64,000 nt of DNA from Trichocoleus sp. FACHB-40 (GTDB lineage: Bacteria > Cyanobacteriota > Cyanobacteriia > Cyanobacteriales > FACHB-T130). The notes under the pieces are model-generated. The model saw nothing but the letters and a program-made list of their open reading frames with translations. It did no database searches and was not told where the DNA came from. The stretch is from NCBI RefSeq assembly GCF_014695915.1, contig NZ_JACJPF010000037.1, positions 1-64,000 on the forward strand, written 5' to 3'. Positions 25,502-33,700 of this stretch are shown in pieces. The position numbers were made by a program, and so were the translations under genes. Position 1 is the stretch's first letter. The number at the start of each line of letters is the position of its first letter.

Positions 25502-26662
25502 TTAAGCAGCAGAACAGCTGAGCCGATTTAGGTCAGCAGCAGCGGTTCCAAAAACAGTTGGCATTGATTGTTCCGGACGGCATAATAAAGTTTTGGCAAC
25601 TTGGAGCATACAAATCCCCGCATTGCCAAAAGATTTTTGGTACTGAATCATGGCTTGAGTTTGTTGAATCAAAGCCAAACCAGCAAATTGCACGACTCGG
25701 CGAAAGAAATCAGGGCGATGCTCTAAAATTTCTGAAAAATTGTCCAGGTAAGCTAAAGTTAGGGTTCCAATCGAAGGCTGTAGCAGTTCCAGGGGAGTTG
25801 CGGCTAGGCGCAAAGATTCTTCGATACTGAGTGCCTGACTGATAACCAAGCTACTCAGCCATATTTGTAAGTAGCTAGCAATTAGCATTCCTAAATCAAA
25901 AGCTGGGTCTCCCCAAGCTGAACGTTCCCAATCAATTAGTCGCACGATGTTGTCACCGGATTGCTCCCAATCTTTGTGCAAAAGAATATTATTTAGCTTC
26001 AGGTCATTGTGCGTTAGACAACAGGGTGCGAAAGCAGTAGATAGCTCTGCCATTGCCCGTCCTAAGCTGTCATAGCGTTGATAGAGAGCAAAAAATCTCA
26101 GCCCATCCGCAGGAACTACACCGAAGATTTCCGGGCTAATTCGTTCCAGGCTACGAATCAAGTTAGGAACTTGCTCTCCGAGTCCATCCTTAGTATTTTG
26201 AGAGAAGAATTCTTGATAGTCCTGACGCTTGAAAGTGGCGCGATGGACGTTGGCTAGAATAGTTCCGATTGAGGATGCGATCGCTGTCGGGAAGATATTC
26301 TCCTTGGCGTAAAAATCAGTTAAATCGCGATAGTCATCTAAGTAGTTAAAGACAATAATTGAGTGCTCTACATCAAAATGGAGTACCATCGGCAAAAAGG
26401 GGCGAAGGTGCCTCACTTCTGGGAACTGTTCTAAAAACCTTTGGACTCGAACCTCGCTAAGAAACTCGCCCGCAGTTTTCCCATCCCGATTGTGCCGCTC
26501 TTGCTTGACGAGGAGCTTGCGACCCTCTAGGAACTTCACTAACAAATTAAAATTCTTGGCAGCTACTGGCTCTATCTGGAGCTTGTCTCGGTCTGACTGG
26601 GTGCAGAAACCCAGCCCAACTAAATAATCGGTAACATTTTGCGAACTTAACAAAAGTGTCAT
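25502..26662 (-). CDS. Aminoglycoside-phosphotransferase-like kinase
   Basis: 386 aa with the APH/choline-kinase fold. The catalytic loop CLTHNDLKLNNILLH (~215-228) has the Asp and Asn of the family, and VRLIDWERSAWGDPAFDLGM (~240-260) carries the metal-binding Asp. An N-lobe Lys is seen in NLLVKFLEG. The protein begins the modification operon. Together with the HopA1-like protein it probably phosphorylates Ser/Thr of the precursor, the first step of dehydration, as for LxmK/CaoK in class V lanthipeptides. It has no aminoglycoside-resistance context. The upstream 522 bp is a divergent promoter region shared with the sigma-like gene. Confidence 0.85.
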   Translation of the reverse strand: MTLLLSSQNVTDYLVGLGFCTQSDRDKLQIEPVAAKNFNLLVKFLEGRKLLVKQERHNRDGKTAGEFLSEVRVQRFLEQFPEVRHLRPFLPMVLHFDVEHSIIVFNYLDDYRDLTDFYAKENIFPTAIASSIGTILANVHRATFKRQDYQEFFSQNTKDGLGEQVPNLIRSLERISPEIFGVVPADGLRFFALYQRYDSLGRAMAELSTAFAPCCLTHNDLKLNNILLHKDWEQSGDNIVRLIDWERSAWGDPAFDLGMLIASYLQIWLSSLVISQALSIEESLRLAATPLELLQPSIGTLTLAYLDNFSEILEHRPDFFRRVVQFAGLALIQQTQAMIQYQKSFGNAGICMLQVAKTLLCRPEQSMPTVFGTAAADLNRLSCSAA

Positions 26663-27184
26663 AAGCCTAGTGATAGCTCAACCTGATTTGCAGGCATTTC
26701 AAGCAAGGATCTTTCTAATGAGCGCCTTGTTGTCTCATTCTTAAAGGGCTTGAGTTGCTTCTACTGGTTTAATTGGGAGCAGCTCTGGGGGAATATGAGG
26801 GTAATGTGGTTTTTTCCGTAGATTTTTCTGGTTCAGCCTGGAAGAGGCACTTTTAACGTAAAACCTGTCATGTACTACTGCTCACCAGCCCCTATCTAAC
26901 GGTCTGCTGACTTCGGCATAAGAAATTTTGGATTAGATGCCCACAGCCGCAAGAGAATTAGTCATAACGCCCAGATGACGACACCAAAGAGCTAAGTAGC
27001 ACGCCTTAATAAAGCAGTCACCTAGCCACTATGCTCAAACAGAAGTAGAGATTTTGCCACAATTGCCGCCGCCCCTTACACCAAAGCAGTTCAACTGAGA
27101 TATGGTCAATCTAATTGACCGCGTGGTAATGGCTACCGACAAACACTCAACATCGCCATAACAGGGGAAAAAAAAGAGGTCTAG
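26663..27184. promoter_or_regulatory. Divergent promoter region, RiPP enzymes / sigma-DUF1822-CHAT operon
   Basis: No gene could be supported on either strand. It must hold the promoters of both the minus-strand kinase operon and the plus-strand sigma-like operon. No clear repeat, riboswitch or strong -10/-35 pair was recognised. Confidence 0.4.
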
Positions 27185-28831
27185 ATGTTCAGCAGCATAC
27201 CCAAACTACCAAACCGTGACTACCCTATCGAGCTATTCTCTGTCTATATGACACTGGAGAATAAAAACGGTCGCTTGACTATTCAGTTGAAATCTGAGCC
27301 TAATTTGAAACGCAATGTTGAGTTATATAAAAACAGACATAAGAAGTTTGTATCATTATGCAACCAGCAAGATAAAGGCAGAGGCTTAGTGCAGTTCTGG
27401 ATGGACATAGCTCTCAAGGATCTAACGCCAAAAGAAGAATGGGAGCCAGCGAATCGGGTACAAATGGCATTAGAACACTTAACTGTTTACTGTGAAGAGA
27501 GTTGCTACAGGGCTGCTGAACAGGTATGGAAAGAGGATAAATATCAATCTTGGGAAGAATATCTATTTTTTGCTAGATGTTTTATTTATGAACAAAATAA
27601 ATTTAAACAAATTTTAGATAAATATAATTTTGATAATTCTTCTCTCAATACCTATATTACGGGAGTTTTGATAAGAACTATTAAAGATAAGGCAGCCGTT
27701 TCTAAGTTCTCGCGCTGGCGGCTATTGTGCAAAAAAAGTGATAAAGAACTGAAAGAAGCACTTTTCAGAGACGGACATAGTGAACCAGAAATTTCAAGGT
27801 TCCTCTTTGCTCGTAAATATTTTAAACAAGTTTATCAGATTAACCAAGTTCAAAACCCTACTAAAAGAACAGGGCAGAAATGGCCCAATCCCGATGGCCA
27901 AGATTTTCAGGAAGCTGTTAAATATTACAATGCTGAGAAGTTGTTGCCCTCTGCACCCCACGAAGTCTCTGCTAGTACAAACATTACTGATGAGCAACTA
28001 AAAGCTTGGATGGAACTTTGTATTGCAGCTTTACAAAATTACCCCAAATCAATAGCGCCGCGCTTTTCTATTGAAGCACTCCAATCAGCAGGCCGTGAAG
28101 TTGAGTCTGAAGAGTCACAGGAAATTTTAGAACTAGACTTGCAGGGTTCTATCGAAGCAGAAGAGTCGGTCGAAAACCAGGGAAATCTTGTTAATCGGAC
28201 TGAGGCTGCTTTGCGGCAGCAGTTGCTTTCTCTGAAACCAGAACAACAGGAACTTGTACTACTTTACTATGGTTTTGGGCTGGAGCAAGCCCAGCTAGCA
28301 GTTAGATTTGAAGTCACGCAGAGTGCGATTTCTCGTCGCCTTAATACAATTGAATTGAGACTGATAAAAACTTTATCTGGATTAGGTCAACCTACTGAAT
28401 GGGTCACGCAGTATGTAGCGGGATGGTTGGAGTATAATTACCAAGCTCCTATTTACTTAGATTTAATTCATGCTGCTTTGGTTGAGGCAATCAAGAAACT
28501 TGACCCTCAAGAACGAGAGTTATTGCGCCTTCGCTACGGGCAAAAACTAGATGAGCAAGAAATTGCTATTCAGCTTGGCATAACCAAATCAGAAGTTAAT
28601 GAGGCACTTATAAAAGCTAAATCTAAATTACAGATTGCTTTATTGAACGTAATTAATAATAAAATTAAACAATATATAAGTATATGGCTTTGGGTTTTTG
28701 GGAAAAACCTGGTTAAATCAGCCTGTGAAAACCTAAATATCTTCCTAATACAAAAAGAAGATTCAAAAATAATTGAAGCAGTTCTAGAGGAATGTGTAAA
28801 AGGGTTGCATCAATCAAATCAAGGAGGATGA
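27185..28831 (+). CDS. Sigma-70-like protein with two region-4-type HTH modules
   Basis: 548 aa. The first third has a sigma-2-like helical layout (WEEYLFFARCFIYEQNKFKQ, then LNTYITGVLIRTIKDKA, recalling the region 2 helix that ends in a promoter-melting segment). Two sigma-4-like HTHs follow: LKPEQQELVLLYYGFGLEQA with FEVTQSAISRRLNTIE (~355-400), and LDPQERELLRLRYGQKLDEQ with LGITKSEVNEALIKAKSKL (~430-480). Two region-4 units in one chain is unusual. It heads an operon with DUF1822 (4-bp gap, strong AAGGAGG) and CHAT-CHASE2, so it is probably the output regulator of that sensor/protease module. Whether it is a true sigma factor is unproven. Confidence 0.7.
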   Translation: MFSSIPKLPNRDYPIELFSVYMTLENKNGRLTIQLKSEPNLKRNVELYKNRHKKFVSLCNQQDKGRGLVQFWMDIALKDLTPKEEWEPANRVQMALEHLTVYCEESCYRAAEQVWKEDKYQSWEEYLFFARCFIYEQNKFKQILDKYNFDNSSLNTYITGVLIRTIKDKAAVSKFSRWRLLCKKSDKELKEALFRDGHSEPEISRFLFARKYFKQVYQINQVQNPTKRTGQKWPNPDGQDFQEAVKYYNAEKLLPSAPHEVSASTNITDEQLKAWMELCIAALQNYPKSIAPRFSIEALQSAGREVESEESQEILELDLQGSIEAEESVENQGNLVNRTEAALRQQLLSLKPEQQELVLLYYGFGLEQAQLAVRFEVTQSAISRRLNTIELRLIKTLSGLGQPTEWVTQYVAGWLEYNYQAPIYLDLIHAALVEAIKKLDPQERELLRLRYGQKLDEQEIAIQLGITKSEVNEALIKAKSKLQIALLNVINNKIKQYISIWLWVFGKNLVKSACENLNIFLIQKEDSKIIEAVLEECVKGLHQSNQGG

Positions 28832-28835
28832 ACTG

Positions 28836-30380
28836 ATGTATGAATTGCAAGAATTAGCAACGGCTTTTTCCAACCAGTTCGGGTTGAAGATTTCAGCGGC
28901 AGAGCAAAGAAAAGCTTGGGAGCAGGCTCAGAATCATTCTAATGCGATCGCTCGTTACAATGCCTATCTCAATCGCATTTGCTTGCATACCTTCCTCAAC
29001 TGGCTTTCAGACTGGCTGGCAGAAGAATCTGCGCCTAAACCCTCAATTTGGCCCAGTGAGGATACCTTACCCAGTATTTGGGAAGTGGTGAATGGTACGG
29101 CAATTCAGCTAGGCGAGAGTCGAATAGTGCTTATACCAAGTGAAACAACAGATTTAGAAGAGTTGTGCGTCCCCCAGGAGTGGGTGGATATTCCCAGCTT
29201 TGCAGCTGATTATTACTTAGCGGTGCTTATTAATTTGGAGGGGGATGAGGATGATTGCTGGATGGGGGTGTGCGGGTTCGCTACTCATCGCCAGCTAAAG
29301 TATAAAGGCAGATACAACTCAAGCGATCGCACCTATGTATTATCAGCAGAAAATTTAACTGAAAACCTCACCGTCATGCAGGTGACACTAGGACTGCGGA
29401 TGCAAGAGGAAATTCCAGAATTACCAACTTTATCTGAGGCTGAGGCTAAAAAGTTGTTGCAACTGTTGAGCGATTCCTCTATTTATTCCCCTCGTCTACG
29501 GGTGGATGTGCCGTTTGAGCAATGGGCGGCGTTGCTAGTGGATGATAAATGGAGACAGCAACTATACAACCGACGTATGGTAAATCCGGATAGTACAGTT
29601 ACGGCTGTCGCGGCAGCTACATCCAGTAGGAGTCAAGTTACGGCTGTCGCGGCAGCTACATCCAGTAGGTTTGTTGTGGACTTAAGGCAGTGGTTGGAGA
29701 ATTTGGTTGAGGAAAGGCGGAATCTGGTTGAGGAAGTTTGGCAGACATTTGAAACCTTCTTCGCCCCACTAGAACCAAATCCAGTTCGCGGTACGAGAGG
29801 CTCTGCTCTTACCTCTCCAGATGCGATCGCTCCTGTAATTTCCCTGCTACAACCTAATCAACCCGAACAGATCCGTTGCCAAGCAGCAGGAGTCTTAGGT
29901 GAAATTGGTGCTGGGAATCCTGAGGCCATAAAAGCTCTTACTGAATTGCTGCACACTGCTCAGGATGAAGAAACTCGTTGGCAAGCTGCCCTAAGCTTGG
30001 GAAAAATCGACCCAAGAAATCCCCAAGCTGGTATTAAAAAAGCCAGACTGATTGACTTGGGAATGCAATTGGGGGATCATGCAGTTGCCCTAGTTGTTGC
30101 CATCATGCCAAGAGCTGACGGGAGAACCGGCGTTTTTCTGCAAGTACAGCCATATAGAGAAACAAAGTTGCCTCCTCATCTCAAACTAAGTGTACTTTCA
30201 GAGTCAAGCGAAACAATTCCTGGGTTAGAAGTCGCAGCGAGAAGTAATGATGAAGGACAAGGTTACACAGGTGATAAGGATAAATCCATTGCACTGCGCT
30301 TTAACCCCCCACTTGGTAAACGGTTCCGCGTCAAAGTTACGCTCAATGATGTTAACGTTATCGAGGATTTTGTTGCCTAG
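28836..30380 (+). CDS. DUF1822 protein with inserted HEAT-like repeats
   Basis: 514 aa. The N-terminal DUF1822 core contains EQAQNHSNAIARYNAYLNRI, WEVVNGTAIQLGESRIVLIP and the QVTLGL block. A linker with a 39-bp tandem duplication (~255-280), a basic/acidic helix and two HEAT-like repeats (~335-395, IRCQAAGVLGEIGAGN and TRWQAALSLGKIDPRN) precede the C-terminal beta-rich domain, KARLIDLGMQLGDHAVALVV. The last domain is shared with the paralogue at 62425, which lacks the HEAT insertion. Function is unknown. Its fixed place between sigma-like and CHAT genes suggests an adaptor or a protease substrate. Confidence 0.82.
   Translation: MYELQELATAFSNQFGLKISAAEQRKAWEQAQNHSNAIARYNAYLNRICLHTFLNWLSDWLAEESAPKPSIWPSEDTLPSIWEVVNGTAIQLGESRIVLIPSETTDLEELCVPQEWVDIPSFAADYYLAVLINLEGDEDDCWMGVCGFATHRQLKYKGRYNSSDRTYVLSAENLTENLTVMQVTLGLRMQEEIPELPTLSEAEAKKLLQLLSDSSIYSPRLRVDVPFEQWAALLVDDKWRQQLYNRRMVNPDSTVTAVAAATSSRSQVTAVAAATSSRFVVDLRQWLENLVEERRNLVEEVWQTFETFFAPLEPNPVRGTRGSALTSPDAIAPVISLLQPNQPEQIRCQAAGVLGEIGAGNPEAIKALTELLHTAQDEETRWQAALSLGKIDPRNPQAGIKKARLIDLGMQLGDHAVALVVAIMPRADGRTGVFLQVQPYRETKLPPHLKLSVLSESSETIPGLEVAARSNDEGQGYTGDKDKSIALRFNPPLGKRFRVKVTLNDVNVIEDFVA
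29598..29669. repeat. 39-bp in-frame tandem duplication inside DUF1822 gene
   Basis: A 33-bp block (29598-29630) is repeated exactly at 29637-29669, giving TAVAAATSSR twice in the protein. The 39-bp period keeps the frame, and the perfect identity means a recent slippage or a variable-number tract. Confidence 0.92.
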
Positions 30381-30404
30381 CTAAAGCAACCAAAGAAAGC
30401 CGTT

Positions 30405-32879
30405 ATGAGCAGGTTAGCAGTTCTAAAAATAGAGGATGGTGACTTTGACAAAGGATTTGTAGTTTGGCTACAAATCTTTAAAGATGGTGTTCAATTGACA
30501 CAAATTAAAGGGGAGCTACCGCCTAAACCAGAAATTGAAGGTTTATATATATCTTGGCAGACAGTTTTTCGCAGCCTGAGATCGTCGTACCAAGATGAGC
30601 AAAATTACCAGCGGGGAAACAATGATGATTGGCAGGTAGATAAAAGCTTAGTTACTAATCGCTTTACTAGCGAGGGGGTTGAAGCTTGCCGCCAATTTGT
30701 CATATGTATGGAAACAAGTATACAAAATTGGCTCCAACGATCCCCCGCTCAAGGATGGGGAAAAATTAGAGAGAGACTGGTGAAAGAGTTAGACAATCAA
30801 GCCGATGGAATTCAAGTAATTCTCCAAACCTCAGATTCCCTGCTGTGGAAACTGCATTGGTATGTATGGGACTTGTTGGAAAATTACCCGGATATTGGTA
30901 TTAGCTTCAGTCTACCAGAATTTGAAAAACCAGAAATAGTCAAAAAAATAGTTACCGAGAATCATCTAGTAAGGATTTTAGCGGTTTTTGGAGATGACAG
31001 GAATATTAATTTGCAACCAGATTGGGAAAAAATTGATAATTTAGAAGGTGCGGAGCCAGTTCCTTTACGACAGCCTAAAGCACAAAAATTGATCGAAACG
31101 CTTCGGGAAAAAAAAGGCTGGGATATTTTCTTTTTTGCGGGTCATAGCCAGACAGAAAGGGATACAGGTCGAATTTATATCAATGAAAGCGAGAGTTTAG
31201 AAATTGACCAGTTCAAGAATGCTTTGAAAGAAGCTAGTCGTAATGGTTTGAAAATAGCGATTTTCAACTCGTGCGACGGTTTGGGATTAGCGAAAAAGCT
31301 GGCTTCTTTGCAGATTCCAGTGATTATCGTTATGCAAGACGTGGTACCAGACATAGTTGCACAATCGTTTTTGAAGGAGTTTTTGAGTGAATATGCCGAG
31401 GGACAACCTTTACATACCGCAGTGCGACGAGCGCAAGCAAGGTTAGAAAAATTTACCGACTTGCCTGGTGCGACGTGGTTGCCAGTGATTCTTCAGAGTC
31501 ACTTGGAAGTGCCACCAACTTGGAAGGAGTTTCTCATTAAAGCTAAGGGGAGTTCTGTTGAATTTGATAGCAAGTTTCCCTACGACCAATATCGAGTCAT
31601 ACCGCTGGCACCGCCGCCTCTTCCGAGAAAGCCCAAGCTGCTTGCGGTACTCCTGGCAAGTTTGATTATCACCATCTTGCTAGTAGGACTGCGATCGCAC
31701 AGCGTACTTGAACCTTTAGAACTCTGGGCTTATGACCGCTTCATGCAGTTAAAATCAGTTCCACCACTAGACAAAAGAATTCTCATAGTTGCAGTTAACG
31801 ATGAGGATGTTAATGTTAAGCAGTTTAAAAAGCCCCTCAGCGATCGGGTAGTAACCCAACTGTTAACTAAACTAGAGAAATATCAACCGCAAGTCATTGG
31901 GCTAGATATTCAGCGGCCGGAAGCAACAGGAGGCACAAAAGCAGATTGGGAAAACTTAGGTAAACATATACAAAATAGTGTTCGTCCTATCATTGCTATC
32001 TGTGATGTTGGTGAAGTAAATAGGCAGTATCAACCTCTGCGTGCTAAGGCATCCCCTCCCGGAGTTTCCTCAGAACGTATAGGCTTCAGTGATGCCTTGA
32101 TACGCGATACCAATCCGGATAATTATATTGTCCGTCGCTATTCATTAATTATGGATTTACGACGGGAATCGCTTTGCTCTACACTCTATTCTTTCAGCTT
32201 TCAAGTAGTCAGGCATTACCTGTCTCCTCAGACTCAGTACAGGTATAATCCCGGTGACAACCTAAGGATTGATTCTATTGTACTCAAGTCTTTAAAACCT
32301 GATTCTGGCGGGTATCAACGACCAAAAAATGATATGCAGGGGTATCAAATACTGATCGACTACTCCCCTTCCCGCCAGGTTGCTCAAGAAGTCTCGCTTA
32401 CGGACATTATGAATAATTCAGACTCCGATTTACTTCAATTGATTCAAAATCGGATTGTTCTTATTGGTTATGTGACAAGTAACAGTCCAGATTACCATTC
32501 AACACCTGTGGGGAAAATGCACGGAGTTAAAATTCATGCTCATGTAGTCAGTCAACTTCTCAACACGGTTGAAAATCATCATTCTTTGTTGTCTTCTTGG
32601 TCAAAAATAAGCGAAAATATATGGATTTTAGTTTGGTCAATAATGGGAGGCATTTTGACTCTTTTATTCCGCTTTATAAAGCATTTGATAGTTGTTATAA
32701 GCCTCGGAATTTCGGGAATATTTGTAATCTGCTTTAGCTATTTCAGTCATGCTGTTTGGGTACCTCTCATTCCAGCAGCGCTGGGTTTAGTAGTAAGTAG
32801 CTATGTAGCTTACTACCTTACTAAGAGGGATATTAAGATTAGTTTAATTAGTTTTAAAAGTAGCTGTTATAGAAAATAA
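30405..32879 (+). CDS. CHAT protease-like / CHASE2 membrane sensor
   Basis: 824 aa. An N-terminal conserved domain (~1-190) is followed by a CHAT caspase-like domain with catalytic His247 (FFFAGHSQ) and Cys290 (IFNSCDG), ending LPGATWLPVIL. A membrane helix (~408-425, LLAVLLASLIITILLVGL) leads into a periplasmic CHASE2 sensor (LEPLELWAYDRFMQLKSVPP; GLDIQRPEAT; VLIGYVTSNSPDYHSTPVG), and three or so helices end the chain. The likely topology is a cytosolic protease controlled by a periplasmic ligand. The two preceding genes are its natural candidates for substrate and output. No kinase or cyclase output domain is attached. Confidence 0.88.
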   Translation: MSRLAVLKIEDGDFDKGFVVWLQIFKDGVQLTQIKGELPPKPEIEGLYISWQTVFRSLRSSYQDEQNYQRGNNDDWQVDKSLVTNRFTSEGVEACRQFVICMETSIQNWLQRSPAQGWGKIRERLVKELDNQADGIQVILQTSDSLLWKLHWYVWDLLENYPDIGISFSLPEFEKPEIVKKIVTENHLVRILAVFGDDRNINLQPDWEKIDNLEGAEPVPLRQPKAQKLIETLREKKGWDIFFFAGHSQTERDTGRIYINESESLEIDQFKNALKEASRNGLKIAIFNSCDGLGLAKKLASLQIPVIIVMQDVVPDIVAQSFLKEFLSEYAEGQPLHTAVRRAQARLEKFTDLPGATWLPVILQSHLEVPPTWKEFLIKAKGSSVEFDSKFPYDQYRVIPLAPPPLPRKPKLLAVLLASLIITILLVGLRSHSVLEPLELWAYDRFMQLKSVPPLDKRILIVAVNDEDVNVKQFKKPLSDRVVTQLLTKLEKYQPQVIGLDIQRPEATGGTKADWENLGKHIQNSVRPIIAICDVGEVNRQYQPLRAKASPPGVSSERIGFSDALIRDTNPDNYIVRRYSLIMDLRRESLCSTLYSFSFQVVRHYLSPQTQYRYNPGDNLRIDSIVLKSLKPDSGGYQRPKNDMQGYQILIDYSPSRQVAQEVSLTDIMNNSDSDLLQLIQNRIVLIGYVTSNSPDYHSTPVGKMHGVKIHAHVVSQLLNTVENHHSLLSSWSKISENIWILVWSIMGGILTLLFRFIKHLIVVISLGISGIFVICFSYFSHAVWVPLIPAALGLVVSSYVAYYLTKRDIKISLISFKSSCYRK

Positions 32880-32964
32880 AATTAACAGTTTTCTACATAC
32901 TGTACAAATCATACTAGAGTTTAATGCCGTTCAATTATTTTATTCAATATCAATATTTTGAACT

Positions 32965-33693
32965 ATGACTTGGATCAAAGTTATTTTAGCTATCACTTGG
33001 GTATTAATTAGCTTGGCTACTAACTACCCACAAATCCAGGCACAGAACACAGGAAACGGGGGAAGTTCCGATCCGTCAGGGGGAGGCAGAGACCCCAATC
33101 GTACATCTGGGAGCGATCGCGGTAATTGTCCAGTTGTGAAAAATGAAAATGAACAAGAGTCTTTAACAGCATTAGTAGCTCAAAAGGGTGAGGCTTTGAC
33201 TACCAGCGATTCTCCCACACTCTTGTTTTATGTTCCCTATGCATCCACCACTCCTCTTGAGGCTAGGTTTTCGTTACGGGACGATAAGGGCTACAACGTT
33301 ATAAAACCGATTCTGATGACACTATCTGGGACACCAGGAGTTGTCAGGGTGCGTTTGCCAAAATCATTGGAGAAAGAAAAGCTTTATCGTTGGTCTTTTG
33401 CCATTATTTGTGAGCCAACAGACGAATCAAAAAATCCGGGTGTTGACGGGTGGCTCAGACGGGTCGATCCCAGCCCTAGTCTAGCAAGTCAATTAACAGG
33501 AAAAGTCTCGCAACGGGAACTCGCAGCTCTTTATACAAAAGAAGGCATTTTGCTGGATGCTTTGACACTGCTGGCAGAGATTCGCTATACAGACCCACAA
33601 GCTGAAAGTGATTGGACTAGCCTGTTGCAATCTCTTGGCTTGGAGGTGATCGCAACAGAGCAAGTTATTCAATGCTGCACTCCCAAACAATAA
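32965..33693 (+). CDS. DUF928 secreted protein
   Basis: 242 aa with an N-terminal signal peptide (MTWIKVILAITWVLISLATN, cleavage probably near AQA/QN), a Gly/Ser/Asp-rich linker, then the DUF928 core: ALVAQKGEALTTSDSPTLLF, YNVIKPILMTLSGTPGVVRV and YRWSFAIICEP, ending with the conserved KEGILLDALTLLAEIR. DUF928 proteins in cyanobacteria commonly sit near CHAT and two-partner secretion genes. The function is unknown, though a beta-sandwich-like periplasmic domain is plausible. It converges with the TPR-CHAT gene, 7 bp between stops. Confidence 0.77.
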   Translation: MTWIKVILAITWVLISLATNYPQIQAQNTGNGGSSDPSGGGRDPNRTSGSDRGNCPVVKNENEQESLTALVAQKGEALTTSDSPTLLFYVPYASTTPLEARFSLRDDKGYNVIKPILMTLSGTPGVVRVRLPKSLEKEKLYRWSFAIICEPTDESKNPGVDGWLRRVDPSPSLASQLTGKVSQRELAALYTKEGILLDALTLLAEIRYTDPQAESDWTSLLQSLGLEVIATEQVIQCCTPKQ

Positions 33694-33700
33694 CCAACTA

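Noticed and set aside
19062-26662. Cyanobactin, LanM-type lanthipeptide or nitrile-hydratase-leader proteusin locus
   Set aside because: There is no PatA/PatG protease, no LanM or LanC-like protein, no radical SAM enzyme, and the leaders are short GG-type rather than Nif11 or nitrile-hydratase-like.
25502-26662. Antibiotic-resistance phosphotransferase
   Set aside because: The APH fold is shared, but coupling to a HopA1-like gene and the RiPP setting point to peptide phosphorylation.
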